A program made the translations under genes and the position numbers. The notes under the pieces were generated by a model. That model was not told the origin of the DNA. It did not search any database and saw nothing but the letters and a program-made list of their open reading frames with translations. A stretch of DNA of 64,000 nt from Anniella stebbinsi (taxonomy: Eukaryota; Chordata; Lepidosauria; Squamata; Anniellidae): contig JARDYH010000005.1 of assembly GCA_029215795.1 (NCBI GenBank), positions 166,557,814-166,621,813 of the forward strand, given 5' to 3'. This document shows, one piece after another, positions 12,931 through 22,034 of the stretch (within the stretch, counting starts at the first letter, position 1; every line of letters starts with the position of its first letter).

Positions 12931-15928
12931 ATCCATAACTTTTGTGCCTCTCTTTGCATGGAGAAACTCAGGAGACGGCGTTTCTCTCAGCAGTAGACAA
13001 AGGCAACCTCCTTTTACCACTGGGAAAGGGAACCTTCACTGTTATCTTCTATCAGTGATTAGAACAAAGAGGAAGGTTTCCTCTCTCCTCTGTATGGCTC
13101 AGTGGGGTAGGGCCTCTCCAGCCTCTGCGGGCCAGACACGGAACCTCCCAGGGCCAGAGTAGCCCTGTAGGCCAAAGGTTCCCCATCCCCAGACCAGATC
13201 GTACCTGCAGGAGTTCAAATGACAACAGATTCCATTAACGCTAAATTGAAACCTCAAAAGCAGACTAGTCCACAATAAGGCAAATACACTATTCTGTTCC
13301 TCTTGTATGCTCCTGTATGCTCCTGTGCAAGAGACCTGGTCACCAGCATTCCTTGTGCAGGTGGAGGAGGCACATAAAGCTTTGCAGACAGCCCTCCCCT
13401 GGATAATGGCCCGGGTTATTTCCGCCACAGTTTTACCTGCAGGAATTCACTCACTGGCTGCTGACACTTGTCCTCCATCTCCCAGATGATGGTTTCAAGA
13501 GAGGAGAGTTCTTCAAAGAGTCTGGCCAGGTGCTCATCTCTTTGCCTTGGGATCTCCATCTCCAGCTCTTCCATTTGAGTCAGCAGAAGCTTCTCTTGCT
13601 TTTCCAGGAACATGTGCAGTAACCTGAACTCAGCCACTGTCTTTCTCCTCTCTACGCGTATATGCATCTGCAACAAGTAGATGGAAAGAGGAGAGCGAGA
13701 GATCCACTGTCAGGGATATGATCAGACTTCGCAGCAATAAGAGGTAGGGAATGAGAATTCTACAGGAAGGGCATTTGTGAAGATTCATAGGGATCATATC
13801 AATATTCAGCAGGGAAAGGGGATCTTAAAAGACATTCAGCAGCGTGCCCTTAGAATGATACCAATATAAACACTACTGGTGTAAGAGGCCTACAAGATAG
13901 CAGCGGGCCAAATTTACAATAGAAATACTCACAAGTACAATTGTGCCAATTGATTTACAGATGTACACAATCTGTCAGAATTTCAAAGCAATTGTATCAC
14001 TTATGCTGGTCTATTTAAAAACAACTCTGACACTTAAGTCTGATCTATTTAACAACTGTAACAGTTATGTCTACGGAACCTCGGTGTATCTCTGTTTCGA
14101 CCAGATGAGGTTGTCCTCAAATATACTTATAGATCTCACAAGTGTAATGTTTTACAATAACTGATAACATTGTAGAAAATACCACTTACTGAATATTATT
14201 TATTTATTATTACATTTATATCCCACCCTTTTCCTGCAAGGAACCCAAGGTGGCATACATAATCCCCTTCCTCTCCATTTTTATCCTCACAACAACCCTG
14301 TGAGGTAGGCTGGGCTGAGAGTCTGTGACTGGCCCAAAGTCACTCAGTGCGCTTCCATGGCTGAATGGGGACTAGAACCCGGATCTCCCAACTTCCAGTC
14401 CAACACTCTAGCCACTACACCACACTGGCTCTATAGGACAACAACTGATAACGTTGAAGAAAAATAACACTTCCTGAATTGGCAACTTCTAACTTCTAAC
14501 CTTGGTGTACTGGTCCTGATAAAGGCAAAATGGCCTTCTTTACTAACTGGTTGAAGAGGGATGTAGTCCCTGATTTATGCAGCTCACCCTTCCCAAAATG
14601 TGTAGCTATTTCCCTGACCAGTGACCAATCAACGCTGCCAGAATATTCTCAAAGGCAGATATCTTCTTGTGTTGTTGTTGTTGTTGTTGTTTGTTTGTTT
14701 TACTCTTACTTCAGTTTCATTCAGTTGGCATTCATGCACCCGTTTGCTTCCCAATAATAGTGACACTTACAAGCAGCTCTTGGCTTTCCTTTTCTATGTC
14801 TGCTTTGTTCTCTAGAATTTGTCCTCTTTGCATCCTCAGTATCTCTATGAATGAACAGATTTTTTCCTGGAGAGGAAAGAAAAGTTCAGGTTTGGTGGTT
14901 ATTAAAAAAAAAAAAGCAAAATGGTCCTATAGAGTTCTGGCTGGTTTTGACTGAAACCCAGAATGGAGTCACAGCCCCATCAAAATTGGAGCCACCAGCT
15001 TCCACTGTATCCTCCCTTCTATAAGGTCCCAACTGTCAGGTCTGATCAGTCTGGCACAAGGGTAAATTTGGGGAATAGGAGAGCTGACCAAGAAGAACCC
15101 CAAACAAGCACAGGATAAATCTGGGTGGGGTGACCATATGGAAAAGAGGACAGGGCTCCTGTATCTTTACCAGCTGTATAGAAAAGGGAATTTCAGCAGG
15201 TGTCATTTGTATGCATGCAGCACCTGGGGAAATTCCCTCCTCATCACAACTGTTAAAGCTGCAGGAGCCCTGCCCTCTTTTGTATCTGGTCACTCTAGTT
15301 TGGCTCCTGCAGCTTTAACTGTTGTGAGGATGAGGGATTTCACCAGGTGCTGCATGCATACAAATGACACCTGCTGAAATCCCCTTTTCTATACAGCTGG
15401 TAAAGTTACAGGAGCCCCGTCCTCCTTTCCATATGGTCACCCTAGAACAAAAGAGATGACCAAGAAGAATCCCAAAGGAACTGCACAGGGATTTCCTACC
15501 TTGTACTTTGGGGCAGCCTCCTCCACAGGAACCACCGCGTGATCTCGATGCTCCTTGGACCTGTCGCACACCACGCAGATAGGGGTTTCGTGGTCCTTAC
15601 AGAAGAGCTTCAGGGGCTCCTGGTGCTTCTCGCAGACTCTCGCCTTCCCTTCGGCCATCTCTCCCCCCTGAAGCCTGAGTTGCTTGGTTAATTCAACGAA
15701 GTTGGCCAGCTGGCGATTGGGGATGACGTTCTTCAGCCGCACTGTTGCTCTGCACTGAGGGCAGGAAGCCTCGGTGTCCCCCTTCTCCCTCCAGCACTGG
15801 GTCAGGCAGGCTCGGCAGAAATTGTGCCCGCACTCGACTACGGTCACCGGGTCCCTGAAATACTCCAGGCAGATGGAGCAAGTGGCTTCCTCGCAGAGCT
15901 TCCCGACGGGGTCCCCAGCAGCAGCCAT
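2139..15928 (-). CDS. TRIM gene A: RING, B-box, coiled-coil, PRY-SPRY E3 ubiquitin ligase, complete, 7 exons
   Basis: Probable cytoplasmic or nuclear E3 ubiquitin ligase of the class C-IV TRIM type (family knowledge). Coding exons by splice sites: 15500-15928, 14771-14866, 13437-13667, 7214-7236, 6091-6209, 4117-4149, 2139-2677. Lengths 429, 96, 231, 23, 119, 33 and 539 sum to 1470 nt, an unbroken 490-codon frame including TAA. Domains in order: C3HC4 RING (about residues 16-60), B-box 2 (about 88-130), coiled coil (about 144-252), linker with the KWRxWxFCD motif, and PRY-SPRY (about 311-489) opening with the family's LDPDTAH. The start ATG at 15928 has G at -3 and +4. Splice sites are GT-AG. 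Gene B has the same plan on the same strand. The C-terminus after the PFF motif is longer and diverged compared with B and C. Exact orthology (TRIM27/39/7-like) cannot be decided from sequence alone. UTR exons were not located. Confidence 0.9.
3010..3441. mobile_element. GC-rich TIR element, family F, in gene A intron 6
   Basis: Left end GGGGGCTATCTATA and right end AAGACAGCCCCCTGG are roughly inverted. Near the centre is a short palindrome of AAAAAGTTGGG against CCCGACTTTTTC. The whole unit aligns with 37447-37868 and in part with 23206-23600, 30352-30745 and 32255-32640. No coding capacity; probably a non-autonomous DNA transposon. Confidence 0.55.
4117..4149 (-). CDS. TRIM gene A exon 6: 33-bp micro-exon
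   Basis: Acceptor TTCCACAG, donor GTAAAT. Encodes TLLSGLQQQK in phase 1-1, keeping the frame into the SPRY exon. Exact-length counterparts lie at 31026-31058 and 60528-60560. Confidence 0.88.
5302..5405 (+). mobile_element. tRNA-derived SINE fragment
   Basis: tRNA-like head with A-box TAGCTCAGTGGT and B-box GGTTCAATCCCTGG, followed by the usual body (CCTGAAACCCTGGAGAG). Same family as 63467-63655 on the minus strand; the head near 30249 and the tail near 59340-59415 are further decayed copies. In gene A intron 5. It is a SINE head, not a tRNA gene: there is no acceptor-stem closure. Confidence 0.75.
5440..5560. repeat. Half copy of the GGTGGCTCC foldback MITE
   Basis: Contains the arm with AGCTCCTTTAGAGCTCTGAC, AAACCTGG and AGCCATCAGCTTCTACTGG, matching one arm of the palindrome at 18196-18402 and the copies at 14929-15010 and 16525-16700. 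Confidence 0.5.
5861..6045. mobile_element. Foldback MITE with TTCAGACAACACGCTAAGCC-type ends
   Basis: Ends GCCTGTTCAGACAACTCGCT and its inverse at 6025-6045 (TGTTGTCTGAACAGGG). Inner arms repeat AAGCCA and ACCGTGG motifs. Further copies at 41982-42187 and, partial, 56385-56492. A related element with the same ends lies at 35923-36120. Confidence 0.65.
6091..6209 (-). CDS. TRIM gene A exon 5: coiled-coil to SPRY linker (119 bp)
   Basis: Acceptor TTCCAG, donor GTAATT. Encodes VVKFSPVLKWRTWEFCDITP and ends RKQFK plus one base. It aligns with the 116-bp exon of gene B and the 113-bp exon of gene C; the length differences are multiples of three. Confidence 0.9.
6747..7066. mobile_element. hAT-like ~320-bp palindromic MITE, copy 1 (gene A intron 4)
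   Basis: Ends TAGGCTGACCATATG and CATATGGTCAACCTA, flanked by a perfect 8-bp duplication (TCAGAGGC at 6739-6746 and 7067-7074). The body is an inverted dimer of a ~160-bp unit, with internal TIR-like GAGTGACCATATAC motifs near the centre. Confidence 0.9.
7214..7236 (-). CDS. TRIM gene A exon 4: 23-bp micro-exon
   Basis: Codes for DIRYTLE plus two bases of an Arg codon, between CTAG and GTAAGC. The 23-bp length is typical of TRIM genes and is shared by genes B and C. It lies about 6.2 kb from exon 3 because of transposon insertions. Confidence 0.88.
7434..7753. mobile_element. hAT-like ~320-bp palindromic MITE, copy 2 (gene A intron 3)
   Basis: Ends AAGGCTGACCAGATAA and TTATCTGGTCAGCCTA; 8-bp duplication AAAAGTGG at 7426-7433 and 7754-7761. 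It belongs to the subtype with AAAATCCAGG next to the TIR. Confidence 0.9.
7977..8291. mobile_element. hAT-like palindromic MITE, copy 3 (gene A intron 3)
   Basis: Ends TAGGGTGACCATATG and CATATGGGTACCCTA; flanks GGCAGAGT and GGCAGTGT match at 7 of 8 positions. The subtype has TGCATGCAGCACCTGG in the arm in place of TGCAATTAGTTCCTGG. Confidence 0.85.
8560..8879. mobile_element. hAT-like palindromic MITE, copy 4 (gene A intron 3)
   Basis: 320 bp, ends TAGGCTGATCATATG and ATATGGTCAGCCTA, flanked by a 7-bp direct repeat TTTAATC. Same inverted-dimer structure as copy 1. Confidence 0.85.
8880..8952. repeat. Reptile-type short interspersed repeat fragment
   Basis: Carries AAGTAAATCCCACTAAG and its inverse CAGTGGGACTTACTCCC, then AGGATTGCAGC: a small palindromic repeat seen again in diverged form near 31224-31330. 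Confidence 0.45.
9318..12159. mobile_element. 2.84-kb hAT-like giant foldback element inside gene A intron 3
   Basis: Ends TAGGGGTGTGCATCGG and AGTGCACATCCCTA, flanked by a perfect 8-bp duplication ATAAATAG (9310-9317, 12160-12167), the hAT hallmark. Nearly the whole element is one inverted repeat: left arm 9318-10662, a 13-nt loop 10663-10675, right arm 10676-12159. Just inside each end lie arrays of GATCCGATCCG-type repeats. Each arm then has tandem ~130-150-bp units containing CCTATAACTTTGTCATTTTT or diverged forms (left-arm starts near 9507, 9650, 9811, 9958, 10117, 10263). The inner 500 bp is unrelated GC-richer sequence. The right arm has one extra unit. Open frames through the arms are mirror images of repeat and are not taken as genes. 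Confidence 0.92.
12500..12930 (+). mobile_element. L2/CR1-clade LINE 3' fragment
   Basis: Aligns with the 3' end of the LINE at 20268-21371, here on the plus strand: conserved CTACATGGTTTGGGTCCAGG, ACCCAGAGGACCTTCTCTTC and GTGGAATGGCCTGCTGG, a 3' UTR with CCCCGCCTCGATCAAGAGGG, and an (ATT)n tail at 12898-12930. 5' truncated; reading frame decayed. Confidence 0.8.
13437..13667 (-). CDS. TRIM gene A exon 3: main coiled-coil exon (231 bp)
   Basis: 77 codons, phase 0 on both sides. Acceptor TTGCAG, donor CAG|GTAAAA. Contains KTVAEFRLLHMFLEKQEKLL and ends CQQPVSEFLQ. It has the same length as gene B exon 3 and aligns residue for residue with it. Confidence 0.92.
13668..14193. other. Gene A intron 2, left part, no recognised element
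   Basis: AT-rich intron sequence with no recognised repeat or exon. Confidence 0.4.
14190..14425 (-). mobile_element. tRNA-derived SINE (MIR-like in reptiles), reverse orientation
   Basis: Minus-strand head AGCCAGTGTGGTGTAGTGGC with tRNA-like boxes, middle TCACAGGGTTGTTGTGAGGA, and a 3' end GGGATATAAATGTAATAATA, all in reverse complement. In gene A intron 2. The same head begins near 45265. Confidence 0.75.
14672..14700 (+). repeat. (GTT)n / (TTTG)n microsatellite
   Basis: Perfect GTT tandem run followed by GTTT repeats, 70 bp from the gene A exon 2 donor. Confidence 0.8.
14771..14866 (-). CDS. TRIM gene A exon 2: first coiled-coil exon (96 bp)
   Basis: A pyrimidine-rich acceptor ending CCAG precedes it and the donor GTAAGT follows. 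Its 32 codons (starts EKICSFIEIL, ends EKESQELL) give the heptad-rich pattern of the standard 96-bp TRIM exon and align with gene B exon 2. Confidence 0.9.
15126..15444. mobile_element. hAT-like palindromic MITE, copy 5 (gene A intron 1)
   Basis: Ends TGGGGTGACCATATGG and CCATATGGTCACCCTA; arms of the TGCATGCAGCACCTGG subtype as in copy 3. No clear target duplication. Its right end lies only 55 bp from the RING exon donor. Confidence 0.85.
15500..15928 (-). CDS. TRIM gene A exon 1: RING finger and B-box
   Basis: Starts MAAAGDPVGK and carries CSICLEYFRDPVTV and CGHNFCRACL, the C3HC4 RING, followed by a CEKHQEPLKLFC...C..C...KEH..H B-box 2. It ends at AAG|GTAGGA after 143 codons, phase 0. The open frame continues upstream of the ATG to about 16108 without a better start; the chosen ATG matches gene B's start relative to the RING. 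Confidence 0.92.
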
Positions 15929-16174
15929 GTCTGATTCACAGGGGAGGGAGAGAGGAGCGGGCTTAGTTTCTTTTTCTCTATTTACTTTTAGTAAATAGGC
16001 GTTTCCCGTCCTGGAAATGACTTCGCAGCTGGGCTGGAGTGAAATGAACAGCATGTCAAAAGTAGAGCCGGCTGGAACTGGAGTAGTTCTGAAGCTTTCA
16101 AAACCCACATTTTCATTAATTTGGGGTGGGTCTTGGGGGAGACGGAGAAATAGCTTTCCAAAGTTTTATTTTGG

Positions 16175-16494
16175 TAGGGTGACCAGATAAAATCCAGGTG
16201 AGGGCTCATGTAACTTTAACAATTGTAGAGCAAAGGGAATTTCAGCCAGTATCATTTGTATGCAATTAGTTCCTGGTGAAATTCCCTCTTCATCACAACA
16301 GTTGAAGTTGCAGGGGCCCTGCCTTCTTTTGTATATGGTCACTCTAGTTTAGTGCCTGCACCTTTAACTGTTGTGATGAAGAGGGAATTTCACCTGGAAC
16401 TAATTGCATACAAATGACACTGGCTGAAATTCCCTTTGCTCTACAATTGTTAAAGTTACATGAGCCCTCACCTGGATTTTATCTGGTCACCCTA
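16175..16494. mobile_element. hAT-like palindromic MITE, copy 6 (upstream of gene A)
   Basis: 320 bp, ends TAGGGTGACCAGATAA and TTATCTGGTCACCCTA, flanked by a 7-bp direct repeat ATTTTGG. It lies about 250 bp upstream of gene A's start codon, so it may sit in the promoter or 5' UTR. Confidence 0.88.
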
Positions 16495-16524
16495 ATTTTG
16501 GTCTTCTCTCCTCTGAACACCGTG

Positions 16525-16700
16525 GAAGCTGGCGTTTTCAACGGGGCAGCGAATCCACTCCGGGTTTTACTGAGAACTCTAAAGGGTTTCAGTCAGAACA
16601 GTAAAGGCACACTGATCAAGGTAGCTCCTTTAGAGTTCTGACTAAAACCTGGAGTGGCTTCATGATTGCACTGACATGGCGCCACCAGCCTCCACTCTCT
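16525..16700. repeat. GGTGGCTCC-type foldback MITE, diverged
   Basis: Inverted arms: GGAAGCTGGCG...GGGTTTTACTGAGAACTCTA against TAGAGTTCTGACTAAAACC...GCCACCAGCCTCCA. Same family as 18196-18402. Confidence 0.55.
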
Positions 16701-16879
16701 GAATGGCCAACTACTTTTTGTAGTAAAGAGGAGGCTTACCAGGAAACATGGGGCAGCACCACCTTTCTTTGACCTTAAAACAAAACAAAACAAAAAGCAC
16801 AGAAAACTTCCTGAGCTGCCATCCAGGCAATGGCAAGTGGTGCCCACTGGGGCTGGTGGGGCAGAGCCAAAGGGCTGTC

Positions 16880-17230
16880 ATAAGAACATGAGAAGTGCCA
16901 TGTTGGATCACACCGAAGGTCTATCTAGTCCAGCACTTTGTTCGCACAGTGGCCAACCAGCTGTCGACAAGGGACCAACAAAGCAGGATACACTGCAACA
17001 GCACCCTCCGACCCATGTTCCCCAGCAACTGGTGCACACAAACCTATTGCCTTGAATACTGGAGGTAGCACACAACCATCGGGGCTAGTAGCCACTGATA
17101 GCCTTCTCCAGGAATTTATCCAACCCCCTTTTAATGCTATCCAAATTGGTGGCCATCATTACATCTTGTGGTGCTGAATTCCATAATTTAACTATGCACT
17201 GTGTGAAGAAGTACTTTTTATTTATTTATT
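16880..17230. mobile_element. Retroposon fragment of a common reptile family
   Basis: Opens CATAAGAACATGAGAAG and contains GGTCTATCTAGTCCAGCACT, CCCCAGCAACTGGTG and ATCCAACCCCCTTTTAATGC, ending GTGAAGAAGTACTTTTTATT. The opening recurs in diverged form at 37285-37400 and 63925-64000. I recognise it as an abundant interspersed repeat but cannot name its clade with confidence. Confidence 0.55.
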
Positions 17231-17940
17231 TCCTTTTTTCTTACTCTTTATTTTCTCTCTTTCTCTGTTTGTTTTGGTTTGGAAAACTAATAAAAACCTT
17301 TAAAATAAAATAAAATGGCCACGCCCCCTTTCCTTCAACCACTCATTGTTTGGTGGTTTCCAGGGTTTTGCACAGTCCAATGCCCCCCAAATTCTAAACT
17401 GTCGGAATGCCTCTCCTAAGGCTCAGGGCTTCTTTAAACGAGTGATTTATAGCCCCACTCACGGAAGTCTGCAGGTCATTTTGACAACAACATGAGCCTC
17501 CTGCACATCTCCCACTCCTTCACCCAGTTATTCCACTTAAAAAACCCCACTGACCCATTCATGTGTATGACCAAGGAAGTTTTCACTTACAGACCACGTG
17601 GTCGCCCCTCTCCTCCCATGTAATTTGGCTCATTACAATTGCGGAAGACAAGCAGGAAGCAAAGCACCGGTAAGCAAATGTGATTTCCCTTTAATCTAAA
17701 GCAGTCCTTCCTTACTGGCAGAAAAAGCTTTAAGCTAAAATATGCTGGTAGTTTTGGCTTTGCCCCATTTTGCCTTCAGCATTCCCACCACTGGAATGCA
17801 GCCCCAGAGAGCTTCTCCAAAATTGAATTTGGCCCTTGGACTGAAAGTGGTTCCCCGCTCCTGCTGTACCCACTTACCCAGCAAAGCTGGTTAGGACTGC
17901 AATCCTATGCACATTTTCCTGGGTGGAGGCCTGATGAAAC
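17231..17940. other. Intergenic stretch between genes A and B, nothing recognised
   Basis: T-rich then mixed sequence without exon, RNA or repeat I can name. A short segment near 17430-17500 resembles 21540-21650 (both TATAGCACACTC / CACTCACGGA-type text), so it is probably a low-copy repeat. Confidence 0.35.
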
Positions 17941-17943
17941 ACA

Positions 17944-18083
17944 GTGGGCTGGATCCAGACTTAGTCAATCTTAGAGTAGACCCATTGAAATCAATGGGGT
18001 TTCAGTTTGTCGTGGCTTACTTAAGACCCATTGATTGATATGGATCTACCCTAAGTATGACTAAGTCTGAATCCAGCCCAGTC
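17944..18083. repeat. Foldback MITE with GGCTGGATCCAGACTTAG ends
   Basis: Left GGCTGGATCCAGACTTAGTC and right GACTAAGTCTGAATCCAGCC are inverted; inner arms TAGAGTAGACCCATTG and ATGGATCTACCCTAAG. Palindromic and non-coding. Confidence 0.75.
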
Positions 18084-18195
18084 GAATTTGCTGCAGAATA
18101 AAACTTGCATGAGAACAGGCTCACCTGCTTCAGTCCTACTTACATTTATCTGGAAGCAACCCATTTCAACTCAATGGACTTTGCTTCCCAATCGA

Positions 18196-18402
18196 TGGAG
18201 GTTGGTGGCTCCAATTTCAGTGGGACTGTGATTCCATCCTGGGTTTTAATTAGCACTCTAAAGGAGCCATCCAAGGAGCCAAACCTATTTTGGGGATAGG
18301 GTTACACACCTTGGATAGCTCCTTAGGAGTTCTGGCTGGTTCTGACTAAAACCGAGAATGGATTCATAACCCCACCAAATTCGGAGCCACCAACCTCCAC
18401 TG
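18196..18402. repeat. GGTGGCTCC-type foldback MITE, most complete copy
   Basis: Ends TGGAGGTTGGTGGCTCC and GGAGCCACCAACCTCCA, inverted. Arms contain TGGGTTTTAATTAGCACTCT against its diverged complement. Partial relatives at 5440-5560, 14929-15010 and 16525-16700. Confidence 0.75.
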
Positions 18403-20267
18403 TTCTAAATTAAAATCATGTGATTGCATATCAACCGTCCATCAACCTATCTAGATACCTGCTTCATCTCCTATCCTGTCATATGCAACCTATTGCTCCT
18501 GCGGAGCTCACGAGTCACACCGACGAGAGCCAATGCAGCTCAAGTAGATCCATACTACAAATAACCACAGTGGCAGTTTCAGAAAGGAAGTGTGGGAAGG
18601 CAGGGAGGATATAAAAATCGAAAGCCACTTTGGAAAACAAATGGGGAAAGTTGGAGTTCATTTGCAGCAAGTGCGACGTGCAGCCAAGGTAAGGACGATT
18701 CGGAATTAAGTTACCTGGCAGAGATGAACTTTGAACTTTGCACAACAAATGATAACTATTTTCTTCCCCTCTTTGTTTGGGCGAGGCTGAAGAGTGCTTC
18801 GATTCTGTGCTGGTCCCAGCAGTCGTAGGCATAGCCTGAAATCTGGGTGACAACCTAATAGAGTCTAATGCATGTTCTTCGTCCACTCCATCTCAAGACT
18901 CTGATGTAAGGTTGGCATCAAGTTAGCCTCCCCCCCACCCCCACTTCCTCTCTCTCTCCCCCTGCTTTTTCTAGGGACGGGGTAAAAGCCGGAACGGAAC
19001 AGGCCGGAACAACCCCTTTATATTAAAAAAAAAACACGCCAAAAACAGTGCCATGTGTTAGAAACATTTGAGAACAATAATTTAGGACTAAAACCATTGC
19101 AATATTATATTACCATTAACCCCATAACTCCCAGAACAACATCCGGAACAGAATGGATGGCCCCGAAACGGCCACATCGGAACGTGGTTTTTGTGGCTGT
19201 TTTGTGGCGTATTGTATCTGTCCCACCTAGTAATGTGTGAGTGGTAAGTTTGGTTGGTTTCAGTCATTCAGAAGTGTCTGGAGACAAGCAAATCTTCCCT
19301 TTTAAACACAGGTACAGGCTATCTGTTTCTTTCCAGGGCCAATTTAAAGTACAGGTGTAGACTTCTATACTTTACATGTAGCTTGGGCCCTATTAAGCTG
19401 AAGGAATGCCCCCTTCCCCTTCCATGTTGTGTGTCCTATGAGTTGAGATTTTCCTAGAAGCCCTTCCTATGAATGCCTCCGCTAGGGATATTGCGGGCGT
19501 CTGACTCCCCCACGTCTGCCCCCTTGGACCAAGTTGGGCACCTGCGGAAAGTTTATGGACCCGTGGGTGGAGCGCCCATGTGGCCCAATGAGCGCCTGGC
19601 AGCTGTCCACCCCATCCAGAACCTCCATTGTATGCAACAGTGGAGGCTCTGGGAATTATATAATCCCCCTCACTGCGTAAACAGCGGCCGTAAAGGCCCC
19701 ATTTATGCAAGAGTAAAGGCACAAACAGAGCATGTCTCCCACGGTTCCCCCAGTTATCCTGAGTTTTTATAACACCGAGAAAATCCGGTATCTATTTATG
19801 ATGGGATTTATTCTGCCATTAGATGGTGCTGTTTCATTGCAGCCTATTCTTTTCAATGGCATTCCCTTTTCAATTCAAAACCACATGGTCCCGAGTTGAA
19901 TGAAGCCGTTTGTCGCTATCTGAAGGAGCCCATTGCGAACACAAAAAGATCTGAGACCTGGTAAGGATGTGTTTTGTTTTGTTTTTCCTAATGTAGAGAG
20001 CCTCTTTCTCTCATCAACTGTTACTGGAAACAGTTGATGAGAGAAACAGTGGCAATTTTAAAGCATGTGGCTGCTGAGAGGTGCATTGCCTTTGCTATTT
20101 ATTTAAATTTTTAATACGATAGTTTGGATGGAATGTGTGTGTTAATACATGTGTCAGAGAGAGAATTGTTGGGTGTTTTTGTTGCTGTTGTTTTACATCT
20201 TAACAGCTATACATCTTAACAGCTAGTGGAGGACTTGTAGGGAAGGAGAGAAAAGGAAAGGAAATCT
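18403..20267. other. Intergenic stretch between genes A and B, no gene recognised
   Basis: No exon or RNA gene is supported. A short A-run occurs at 19023-19033. A segment at 19760-19880 resembles 4800-4925 (TATCTATTTATGATGGG, CACTAGATGG / CATTAGATGG), so a dispersed repeat is present. A small hairpin lies at 20005-20045. Confidence 0.4.
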
Positions 20268-21371
20268 GAAACAACAACAACAACAACAACAACAACAATA
20301 ATAATAATAATATTTATTTATAACCCGCCTCTCCCTACGGATCGAGGCGGGGAACACAATGCAAATACAAGCATGACAAAGTTAAAAATTTTAAAAACAA
20401 GAGAAACACATCATTAAAACATTTAAAATTCCTCCGGATAGGCCTGCTGGAAGAGAACAGTCTTCATGACTCTCTTAAATTCATGAAGACTGCCAATTTG
20501 TCTAACTCCTCCGGCAGACCATTCCATACTCTGGGAGCCATAGAAGAGAAGGTCCTCTGGGTAACACTCGCCAGCCTAGTTCTGGCTGGCTTGAGTACGT
20601 TCTTCCCAGAGGACCTAAGAGTGCGGGGCAGATTGTACGGGAGAAGGCGATCCCGTAGGTAGCCTGGGCCCAAACCATGTAGGGCTTTAAAGGTAATAAC
20701 CAACACTTTATACTTTGCCCGGAAACTGACCGGCAGCCAGTGAAGTGATTTTAAAACTGGTGTAATGTGGTCACCCCTAGGTGTACCGGTGACCAACCTG
20801 GCTGCCATATTTTGAACAAGTTGAAGTTTCTGGACTAGGCACAAAAGTAGCCCTATGTACAGCGCATTGCAGAAGTCGAGCCTCGAAGTTACCAGCGCGT
20901 GCACTACCGTCTTCAGGTCTTCCAACTCTAGGAAGGGGCGCAGCTGGCGTATCAGCCGAAGCTGATAGTAGGCACTCCTGGCTGTCGCATCAATCTGAGC
21001 TGTCATCTGGAGCGACAGATCCAGGAGCACCCCCAAGCTGCGAACACAGTCTTTCAGGGGGGGTGTAACCCCATCCAGAACTGGTTGACACACCTCCAAA
21101 CCCAGGTTGGGGCCTTTGACAGCAAGCACCTCCGTCTTGTCTGGATTCAGCCTCAGTTTGTTTTTCCTCATCCAGCCCATTACCGCCTCCAAGCATTCGT
21201 TCAGAGGAGACACACTATCCTTGTTGAAGGCATAGAGAAATATATTTGGGTGTCATCAGCCTATTGGAAGCACCCCGCCCCATTCCTCCGGATGATCTCT
21301 CCCAGCGGTTTCATGTAAATGTTAAACAGCATTGGGGAAAGGATGGCACCTTGTGGTACACCACATAGCAA
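20268..21371 (-). mobile_element. 5'-truncated L2/CR1-clade LINE
   Basis: Minus-strand 3' part of a Jockey-superfamily non-LTR retrotransposon. Just inside its truncated 5' end it encodes the RT GVPQGAILSP motif and ADDTQIY, then a C-terminal region open from 21213 to 20464 with TRLASVTQRTFSSMAPRVWN. The 3' end has CCCCGCCTCGATCC-like text and a tail of (ATT)n/(GTT)n at 20268-20316 (seen on the plus strand as AAT/AAC repeats). A TAG codon stands right before ADD, so the copy is dead. A relative lies at 12500-12930. Confidence 0.85.
20464..21213 (-). pseudogene. LINE reverse transcriptase C-terminal remnant
   Basis: About 249 codons open after the RT catalytic block. Text such as WMRKNKLRLNPDKTEVLAVK and SLGVLLDLSLQMTAQI is the thumb and C-terminal region of L2/CR1-type RT. 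It lacks the endonuclease and most of the RT, and is closed off upstream by the TAG before ADD. Confidence 0.85.
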
Positions 21372-22034
21372 CCCTTAAAAATTAAGGGTCATGGAAACTA
21401 CCATTTCTGGGAATAGTTCTGGCTTGTTGATGACGTTCATGTGCAATTGTCTCTTTTAGAAGTGAGCTGGAGTGGGAAGTCTGGGAAAGGGATGGAGGAA
21501 ATCAGGCAACATTTTAATTTGTTTTGTGCTAGTGACCATGAACACTTTTAAATGAGCGTTTTATAGCACACTCGTGACTGGCCACTCACGGATGTTTGCG
21601 GGTCATTTTGATGATGACGTGAGCTTCTTGTGCGTCTCTCACTCCATTTCCCAGTTTTAACATCGTAAATTAAACCACAGAAAACCTGACTCTTCTGAGG
21701 TACATTGGGTTTGTCAGGATTTCCTGCCATGTGGAGGTGAGATTGCGCTATAAAATGCCCACTAGAGGGTGCTGTCCCATTGGCATGTACAGTCCACGCG
21801 GTCGCCGCTCTCATCTCCATGTAATTACAGCTCATTTCAAATGCAGAAGAGAAGCAGAAAGCAGAGCCACTGTAAGGAAACATGATTCCCCTTTGTATGA
21901 AAGTCCTTTGTGACTGCAGCTTCTCTGGGGGCCTTTGCAGAAGTGGAAAATCTGCTCTTGACTAAGAAAGGCTTGATTTTAGGATGAATCATCCTGGTCT
22001 GGAGAGGAGGGTCTGTGAGGAAGGTTCAACTGCC

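Noticed and set aside
15929..22034. Additional TRIM or butyrophilin exon between genes A and B
   Set aside because: No RING, B-box, coiled-coil or SPRY motif on either strand. The only coding remnant is LINE reverse transcriptase.
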